Source of the DNA: Geminicoccus sp036263595
GTDB taxonomy: Bacteria > Pseudomonadota > Alphaproteobacteria > Geminicoccales > Geminicoccaceae
Direction of reading: 5' to 3'
Length of the DNA: 64,000 bases
Assembly: GCF_036263595.1 (NCBI RefSeq)
Contig: NZ_DATAGQ010000205.1
Location: 1 to 64,000 of the forward strand
Within the stretch, counting starts at the first letter, position 1, and each line of letters starts with the position of its first letter. Both the position numbers and the translations under genes were made by a program. Positions 58,793 through 64,000 of the stretch are shown here, piece after piece. The notes below the pieces were generated by a model. That model was not told where the DNA came from. It saw only the letters and a list, made by a program, of their open reading frames with translations, and did not search any database.

Positions 58793-60046
58793 TCAGCCGG
58801 CCTTCGGTACCGCCGCCTGGATCCCGTACCGCGTGGCCTGGAACGTCCGCACCACCGCGATGTCCATGTTCAGGTGCTGTGCCACGAGCTCCGGTGGCGT
58901 GCGGGCCAACCAGTTCGACAGGTCCTGGTACTCCGGCGCCTTGAAGACCGTGACCACATGCAGGTCCTCCTGACCGGTGTTCTCGATGTAGTGACCGTGC
59001 CCGCGCGGCACGTAGCCGATGTCGCCGGGGTGGAAATCAGCGGTCTGCGCGCGCGGGCCGGCATCGAACACCGTCATCCGGCCCTGGCCCTTCATCCAGT
59101 ACTGCCACTCGTCGGCATTCGGGTGCCAGTGCATCTGGCGGAGCGCTCCCGGCTTGATGACCTGCAAGGCGGCCGCGATCGTGGTGGAGATCTTGAAGGT
59201 GCGGCTGTCGGCCAGACGGATGCTGCCGGCCTCGCTCTCCCGCACCGGCTGGCTGCTGGCGAGGCCGAAGGTGAAGCCTTGAGTCGATGCGCCACCGGCA
59301 GCGACCGCGGCCCGGTCGACCTCAAGCGATCCGGATTCCTTGCCCTGGAAGATCCACAGATTGTTCAACGGGATGTTCTGGAACGCGTCGGGCGGCAGTC
59401 CGAAATTCTGGCCCAGGACCTTGGGCGGCGTGTGGGCGAGCCAGTCGGTCATGGGCAGCGTGTTGTACTCGGATGCGCTGCCATCGTCGAAGACGATCAC
59501 GAACTCGCATCCGTCGGCGCCCAGGCACTGCAAAGAGTGGGGCAGGCCGGGCGGGAAGTACCAAAGGTCACCTTCGCCGACATCTTCCACGAAAGCACGG
59601 CCTTCGGTGTCGAGGACAGTCACGCGACACCGGCCGTTCGTCACGATGGCCCACTCGGCAGCCAGGTGCCAGTGCAGTTCCCTGATCCCACCCGGCCCCA
59701 GGCGCATGTTGACGCCGGACATCGCCTTGGAAATCGGGAAGCTTTCCGTCGTCATCTGGCGGGCCCAGCCGCCTGCCTGGATACGCTTCGGTGCAATGTT
59801 GAAGGATGACCAGAAGGTCGGCATCCCTCCGACATCGGTCGGCGGCGGGCTTTCGAAGGACGGCAACTGGTCCGTGGTCGCCTGGTCCTGCGGACCCGGG
59901 TCAGACAGCGCACCCGGCGTGGAATTGAGGGCACCCTCGGCCGGAGCGTCCGGGTTACCGAAGCCTGCTGCCTCGGCTGCCGTGGTGAGGGCAAAACTGC
60001 CGGCCGCACCGATTGCCAGTACATCGCGCCGTGAACGCGTCCCCAT
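58793..60046 (-). CDS. Tat-exported bicupin, oxalate decarboxylase-like
   Basis: 417 residues with a twin-arginine signal (MGTRSRRDVLAIGAAGSFAL). Two cupin domains each keep Mn ligands (ELHWHLAAEWAIV and MHWHPNADEWQYW, plus later His in LPHSL and GHGHYIEN). The N-terminal lid, SENST in B. subtilis OxdC, reads SEYNT here (in FDDGSASEYNTLPMTDW), so the proton-donor Glu is kept while its neighbours differ. Expected reaction: oxalate to formate plus CO2, in the periplasm. Activity as decarboxylase versus oxidase is not settled. Confidence 0.85.
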   Translation of the reverse strand: MGTRSRRDVLAIGAAGSFALTTAAEAAGFGNPDAPAEGALNSTPGALSDPGPQDQATTDQLPSFESPPPTDVGGMPTFWSSFNIAPKRIQAGGWARQMTTESFPISKAMSGVNMRLGPGGIRELHWHLAAEWAIVTNGRCRVTVLDTEGRAFVEDVGEGDLWYFPPGLPHSLQCLGADGCEFVIVFDDGSASEYNTLPMTDWLAHTPPKVLGQNFGLPPDAFQNIPLNNLWIFQGKESGSLEVDRAAVAAGGASTQGFTFGLASSQPVRESEAGSIRLADSRTFKISTTIAAALQVIKPGALRQMHWHPNADEWQYWMKGQGRMTVFDAGPRAQTADFHPGDIGYVPRGHGHYIENTGQEDLHVVTVFKAPEYQDLSNWLARTPPELVAQHLNMDIAVVRTFQATRYGIQAAVPKAG

Positions 60047-60094
60047 GCCATGCTCCCTGGTGGCCGGGACATGGAAGCCCAGACCGGTTGTATC

Positions 60095-60134
60095 GGCTTC
60101 CGCTGTACAATGAGTACATGAGCTAGCGGAAGCC
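60095..60134. repeat. Nested inverted repeats upstream of the bicupin gene
   Basis: GGCTTCCGCT (60095-60104) is repeated inverted at 60125-60134, and inside lies a second dyad TGTAC-N5-GTACA (60104-60118). The pair sits 49-88 nt upstream of the bicupin start, after the sodB terminator. It could be an operator or a structured 5' leader; no T-tract makes it a poor terminator. Confidence 0.6.
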
Positions 60135-60163
60135 CGTCGTTGGGTCGGGCATGGCCTGGAGAA

Positions 60164-60189
60164 CTGCCGGCGGTCGCGACCGCCGGCAG
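60164..60189 (-). terminator. Hairpin terminator after sodB
   Basis: A perfect 26-bp palindrome (stem CTGCCGGCGGTC, centre GC) lies 8 nt beyond the sodB stop on the minus strand and is followed there by TTCTCC. The stem is strong but the T-run is weak, so it may work with Rho or mainly protect the sodB mRNA 3' end. Confidence 0.65.
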
Positions 60190-60196
60190 GCGAGGA

Positions 60197-60802
60197 TCAG
60201 CTCGAAGCCTTGGTGAGTTCGGCTTCGACGGCTTCCCAGTCCACGAGGTGGTTCAGGAAGGCGGAGAGATAGTCGGGTCGGCGGTTGCGGTAGTCCAGGT
60301 AGTAAGCATGCTCCCAGACATCCACGCCGAGAAGCGGGGTGGCCCCGTCGACCAGCGGGTTCGAGCCGTTCGGAGTCTTGCTCACCTTCAGCTTGTCGCC
60401 ATCCAGCGACAACCACGCCCAGCCGGAGCCGAACTGCGTGACGCCGGCCTGCTTGAACTGCTCGGCGAAGGTCTCGTACGCACCGAAATCGTGCTCGATG
60501 CGCTTGAGCAGCTCGCCGCCGGGCTTGCCGCCGCCGCCCTTCTTCATGGTCCGCCAGAACAGGTTGTGGTTCCAGTGCTGGCCGGCATTGTTGAAGATGC
60601 CCGCCTTGGCCGGATCCTTCGCCGAGGCGACCACGATCTCCTCGAGCGACTTGTTCTCGAGATCCGTGCCGGCGATCAGGTTGTTCAGGTTGGTGACGTA
60701 GGTCTGGTGGTGCTTGCCGTGGTGCAGCTGGAGCGTCTCTTCGCCCATGTACGGGGCGAGCGCGTCGTGCGCATAGGGCAGCTCGGGTAGGGTGAAAGCC
60801 AT
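60197..60802 (-). CDS. sodB: Superoxide dismutase, Fe type (Fe/Mn family)
   Basis: 201 residues. Metal ligands His27, His79, Asp161 and His165 are in place (LQLHHGKHHQTYV; WNHNLFW; DVWEHAYYLDY). Gln75 in NNAGQHWNH is the FeSOD-type outer-sphere glutamine, so iron or cambialistic use is favoured. No signal peptide, thus cytoplasmic. Followed by a strong hairpin terminator. Confidence 0.95.
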   Translation of the reverse strand: MAFTLPELPYAHDALAPYMGEETLQLHHGKHHQTYVTNLNNLIAGTDLENKSLEEIVVASAKDPAKAGIFNNAGQHWNHNLFWRTMKKGGGGKPGGELLKRIEHDFGAYETFAEQFKQAGVTQFGSGWAWLSLDGDKLKVSKTPNGSNPLVDGATPLLGVDVWEHAYYLDYRNRRPDYLSAFLNHLVDWEAVEAELTKASS

Positions 60803-60969
60803 CAGGAAATTCCCTCGACGTTGAGGCGTGGCAGGCCACGCTCGTCTAGCCCCTGGCTACATAGGGGTCGGCGGACAGTGTGGAAAGATGCCGTCGCTCT
60901 TGCGGGTTCCTTCTTCCGACCTCAGTTCCAGCGAGCCGGCGCCTGCGATGCCGGTCGCCGGAGATCAAG

Positions 60970-61779
60970 TTGGACCTGGGGCTCGACCATACGCTGACCC
61001 ATGAACTGCACGGCAGCGATCCCGATCGCTTCTGGTGCCTGGTGACGGCCGACCCGCCCAAGCGGCCGGCCGTCGCGGCGCTGCTGGCGCTCAACCAGGA
61101 ACTGGGCCGGGTGGCCGAGCAGGTGACCCAGCCCATGGCCGGCTTCATCCGCCTCCAATGGTGGCGCGAAGCGGTCGAGGAGGCGAGGGCGGGGCGTCCA
61201 CGCAAGCACCCGGTCGCCCAGGCCCTGCCGCTGGTCCTCCAGGCAGGACTGCCGGTCCAGGACATCGAAGCACTGATCGACGCACGCGAGCGGGAGGTCG
61301 ACGACACGCCGATCGCAAGCCTTGAGGAACTGGTGACCCATGCCCGTGCGACCGCCGGGGGACTGCAGCGGGTGGTGGCGGCCATCACCGGCGGCGACCC
61401 AGGGCGCGGCGAACGGATTGGCACCGCCTATGGACTGATCGGGATCCTGCGCGCCACCGGCTACCTAGCACGGCGCAGCCGCACGTTCCTGCCGAGCGAA
61501 CTTCTCCAGGCACGCGGCGTCTCGCGCGATCGCATCCTGGCCGGGCAGATGTCGGATGGACTGGCCAGCGTCGTGAAGGAGGTTCTGGCCGCTGCCAAGG
61601 CCGAGATCGAGGGGCTGCGCCCGCTGAGGGGCGAACCGGCCACGCCGCTTTTGCTGATCGACCGCTACCAGGCGCGCGCGATCGAGCGGGGTGGTCATGA
61701 CCCGTTCGCCGCAGCCACCGTCGAGCGTCCACCGCTCCTGGCGGCCCGCCTGCTCCTGCTGCAGACCACCGGGCTCTAG
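60970..61779 (+). CDS. Squalene/phytoene synthase-family protein (NDUFAF6-like)
   Basis: 269 residues in the trans-isoprenyl-diphosphate-synthase fold. DPDRFWCLVTADPPKRPAVAALLALNQELGRVA and MAGFIRLQWWREAVEEA are the features of the branch related to NDUFAF6, where the Asp-rich synthase motifs are degraded and function is complex I assembly in mitochondria. I take the TTG at 60970 with GGAG 6 nt upstream; the frame extends to 60880 without conserved residues. Related by context to the Mth938 (NDUFAF3-like) gene. Confidence 0.8.
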   Translation: MDLGLDHTLTHELHGSDPDRFWCLVTADPPKRPAVAALLALNQELGRVAEQVTQPMAGFIRLQWWREAVEEARAGRPRKHPVAQALPLVLQAGLPVQDIEALIDAREREVDDTPIASLEELVTHARATAGGLQRVVAAITGGDPGRGERIGTAYGLIGILRATGYLARRSRTFLPSELLQARGVSRDRILAGQMSDGLASVVKEVLAAAKAEIEGLRPLRGEPATPLLLIDRYQARAIERGGHDPFAAATVERPPLLAARLLLLQTTGL

Positions 61780-61945
61780 CCGCGTCCGGGCATGAGGTGC
61801 TCGGCCGCGTTGATCGGCGGACTGCCATCGGCGGTTCAGTTATGACCCGCCCCGTCCACTACATGAGCGGCCGGACCGCCGCGAATGGGCGGCGCCTAGC
61901 TGATCACCGGCCGAGCGATCCTGCTCGGGCAGTGCTCTACCGTGC

Positions 61946-62413
61946 TCACTCCTTGCGGACGTCCTGATTGAACGTCGAGACCGTGCTGATCGCGATCTTC
62001 GCCGACCCCTCGGTGATCTGCTTGGAGTAGACGACATAGATCAGTGTCTGGTTCTTCTGGTCCCAGATCCGCCGGACCGCGAGCGACTTGAACACGAGGC
62101 TGAGCCGCTGGCCAAAAATGTCCTCGCCCTCTTCGTCGGTCTCGATGTCGCCGATTGCCAAAGGACCGGTCTGCCGACACGCGATGGACGCATTCGACGG
62201 GTCCTCGAACCAGTTGCCCTTCGTGACGCGGTCGATGAGGCTGCGCGAGAAATGCGCGACATGGCAGGTCACGCCCTGCACGCCCGGATCGGGGAAGGCC
62301 TCGACCTCGACACCGTTGCCGACCCAGTCGTTGCTGAACTCACCCACCTGCTCGGCCAACGCTGGTGCCGCGAGCATCGACAGGGCCAGGGCGGCTGGTA
62401 TCAAGGATCTCAT
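61946..62413 (-). CDS. creA: CreA-family periplasmic protein
   Basis: 155 residues with a Sec signal peptide (MRSLIPAALALSMLAAPALA). The mature part VGEFSNDWVGNGVEVEAFPDPGVQGVTCHVAHF matches CreA, a conserved small exported protein of unknown function. Two Cys are retained (VTCHV, IACRQT). Divergent from the ArgE-type gene; 166 nt of unremarkable non-coding sequence separates it from the phytoene-synthase-like gene. Confidence 0.9.
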   Translation of the reverse strand: MRSLIPAALALSMLAAPALAEQVGEFSNDWVGNGVEVEAFPDPGVQGVTCHVAHFSRSLIDRVTKGNWFEDPSNASIACRQTGPLAIGDIETDEEGEDIFGQRLSLVFKSLAVRRIWDQKNQTLIYVVYSKQITEGSAKIAISTVSTFNQDVRKE

Positions 62414-62487
62414 CGGCGCTCCGGGATGGCAGTAGGGGGTGGCGCCATCTATACCGATGGAGAACCGTGCCGGGGAGGGAGCGTTCC

Positions 62488-63675
62488 ATGAGCGGCAGCT
62501 GGCCGAACCACGAAGAATGGCTGTCGCGGCTGGTCGCCTTTCCGACGATTGCAGGCGGCACGAACCTCGACCTGGTCGAGCATGTGCGTGATGCGCTGGA
62601 CGGAATCGGGGTACCCGTATCGGTGGGCTACGATCCCACCGGCACCCGAGCGGACATGCTGTTCACGCTCGGCAGGCAGGACGAGCCCGGTCTCCTGCTA
62701 TCCGGCCATTCGGACGTGGTTCCGGTCGCCGGCCAGGACTGGACCAGCGATCCGTTCAGCCTGACCCTGGTCAACGACCGGCTGGTCGGCCGCGGCGCGT
62801 GTGACATGAAGGGCTTCCTGGCCTGCGTCCTGGCCTCGGTGCCGGCGATGCAGGCAGCGCGGCTGCACTGGCCGATCCATGTCGGCATCTCCTATGACGA
62901 GGAACTGGGCTGCAAGGGCGCACCGGCGCTCGTGAGCCGGCTGAAGGCCGAACTGCACAACCTTCCGGCCGGCTGCATCGTCGGCGAACCAACCGGCATG
63001 AAGCTGGTCGACGCCCACAAGGGGAAGGGCGGCTGGCGCTGCATCATCACCGGCCGCGCTGGCCACTCCGCCCTGACCCATCAGGGTGTCAACGCCGTCA
63101 TCGCCGCGGCCGAGCTGATCCAGTTCATCCGCAGGCTGCATGACGGCTTCACGTTGCATGGCCCGATTGCCGAAGGCTTCGTGCCGCCGCACACGACGGC
63201 GTCCGTCGGCCGGATCGAGGGCGGGGGCCAGCTCAACATCATCCCGGAGCATTGCGAGTTCGCCTTCGAGTTCCGCACGATTCCCGGCGAGGACCCGGCG
63301 GGCTGGTTCGGGCGGGTCGTGGACTATGCCGAGCAGGAGATGCTGCCCGGCATGCGGGCGGTGGCTCCGGAGGCCTCGATCCGCTTCGTGGAGCTGATCG
63401 CCTATCCGGGGCTGAAACCGGTGCGCGACCTGCCCTTCCGTCGCCTGGTCCAGGATTTGGCGGAGCCCGGCTCGGCCGGCAAGGTCGCCTACGGGACCGA
63501 TGGCGGCGTCATCGCCGCCGCCGGGATCCCGACGCTGATCTGCGGCCCGGGGGACATGAGCGTCGCGCACAAGCCCGACGAGTGGATCGCACCCGGCCAG
63601 TTGTCGGCCTGCATGGCCTTCCTGGACCGGCTGATCGCAGCCAGCGTCGACCAGGTCTCCCTGGACCCGGTCTAG
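62488..63675 (+). CDS. argE: Acetylornithine deacetylase-like M20 peptidase
   Basis: 395 residues, M20 family. Zinc-site segments: LLSGHSDVVP (His and catalytic Asp), RGACDMKGFLA (bridging Asp), SYDEELGCKGA (catalytic Glu pair), GEPTG and the final HKPDEW. The family's ArgE branch removes the acetyl group from N-acetylornithine in arginine synthesis; other M20 deacylases are possible. ATG at 62488 with GGGA upstream. The stop overlaps the convergent serine hydrolase stop (CTAG). Confidence 0.87.
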   Translation: MSGSWPNHEEWLSRLVAFPTIAGGTNLDLVEHVRDALDGIGVPVSVGYDPTGTRADMLFTLGRQDEPGLLLSGHSDVVPVAGQDWTSDPFSLTLVNDRLVGRGACDMKGFLACVLASVPAMQAARLHWPIHVGISYDEELGCKGAPALVSRLKAELHNLPAGCIVGEPTGMKLVDAHKGKGGWRCIITGRAGHSALTHQGVNAVIAAAELIQFIRRLHDGFTLHGPIAEGFVPPHTTASVGRIEGGGQLNIIPEHCEFAFEFRTIPGEDPAGWFGRVVDYAEQEMLPGMRAVAPEASIRFVELIAYPGLKPVRDLPFRRLVQDLAEPGSAGKVAYGTDGGVIAAAGIPTLICGPGDMSVAHKPDEWIAPGQLSACMAFLDRLIAASVDQVSLDPV

Positions 63676-64000
63676 TCGAAATCCTCCGGAGCCTTCGGCC
63701 CTTCTGCCGATGTCTCCTGCCCCTTGATGATCTCGTACAGGTCGATGCCCAATTGCGGGAGCTCGTCCTTGCCGTCCGGGGCCTGGCTGTTCGCAGCCAC
63801 GGTGACGACGATGTCGTCCTTGGGAAGGTAGAAGTGGACGACACGATAGCCGAGGGTCATGCCCTCGTAGAACCAGACGCGACCGAGACCGGGACCATAG
63901 ACCTGGGCGACGCCGAGCCCGAACCCGTGCGGCTCGTCGGCGTTGGTCTCCTTGATAGGCTTGCCGGTGTCGCTCGACACCAGGGTGAGCATTTCCTTCA
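63672..64000 (-). CDS. Serine hydrolase (beta-lactamase/penicillin-binding-like), C-terminal part
   Basis: The frame runs off the right edge; about 109 residues are visible. GFGLGVAQVYGPGLGRVWFYEGMTLGYRVVHFYLPKDDIVVTVAANSQ resembles the end of class C beta-lactamase-fold esterases, with YEGMTLG at the position of the usual KTG/HxG motif. The catalytic SxxK and YxN lie outside the window, so activity cannot be judged. Confidence 0.65.
   Translation of the reverse strand, partial: KEMLTLVSSDTGKPIKETNADEPHGFGLGVAQVYGPGLGRVWFYEGMTLGYRVVHFYLPKDDIVVTVAANSQAPDGKDELPQLGIDLYEIIKGQETSAEGPKAPEDFD

Noticed and set aside
1..64000. CRISPR arrays, tRNA/rRNA genes, insertion sequences, prophage or integrase genes
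   Set aside because: Looked for and not seen; no direct-repeat arrays, cloverleaf-like segments or transposase/integrase motifs were recognised.

Overview
This window looks like chromosomal DNA of a GC-rich alphaproteobacterium, probably Rhodospirillales or Geminicoccales-like. This rests on gene order and codon use, since there is no rRNA here. The right half (about 37.3-62 kb) carries the alphaproteobacterial housekeeping order xth / erpA / dgt-argS-SPOR-nagZ-M50 protease-scpA-scpB-tatB-tatC-serS-surE-NlpD-like-(ABC exporter)-yajC-secD-secF-Mth938-phytoene-synthase-like. Many genes start with GTG or TTG and neighbours often overlap by 4 nt (ATGA). I saw no tRNA, rRNA, CRISPR array or insertion sequence.

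0-6.9 kb: a CPA1-type cation/proton antiporter, the UV-damage endonuclease UvsE, and a sugar-phosphate block (gnd, tkt, rpiA, gntK) that would take gluconate through 6-phosphogluconate and ribulose-5-phosphate into the pentose pool. 6.9-16.1 kb: a catabolic island with two PotB/PotC-like permeases and a solute-binding protein (no ATPase), a GntR/FCD regulator, a class III transaminase resembling beta-phenylalanine aminotransferases, a beta-keto acid cleavage enzyme (BKACE), a hot-dog thioesterase, and a dimethylglycine/sarcosine-dehydrogenase-like enzyme whose aminomethyltransferase part is split over two overlapping ORFs. Read together this is a candidate pathway for an N-methylated beta-amino acid, and a shared TTGTGATCAC palindrome marks two of its promoter regions.

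16.3-37.3 kb: accessory genes. They include two degenerate Nudix paralogues, an MFS exporter, a LysR-controlled operon (amidase, complete LIV-type ABC importer, GMC oxidoreductase), a TM2 protein next to an elaborate inverted-repeat structure, a LysR/tautomerase pair, a Gfo/Idh/MocA dehydrogenase, a TPR protein, an iron-type ABC importer without ATPase, a CGNR regulator divergent from an Asp-nucleophile alpha/beta hydrolase, and a Cys-rich copper-binding protein.

37.3-64 kb: DNA repair, Fe-S assembly, dNTP control, translation (argS, serS), chromosome condensation (scpAB), Tat and Sec export (tatBC, yajC-secDF), a SoxR-controlled FMN reductase/ABC exporter operon with a clear SoxR box, a Tat-exported bicupin resembling oxalate decarboxylase, Fe-type superoxide dismutase, a CreA-family protein, an ArgE-type deacylase, and the 3' part of a serine hydrolase at the right edge. 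Two gene structures deserve checking: the split dehydrogenase at 15532-15538, and a class V aminotransferase at 57.6 kb with no ordinary start codon ahead of its conserved N-terminus.
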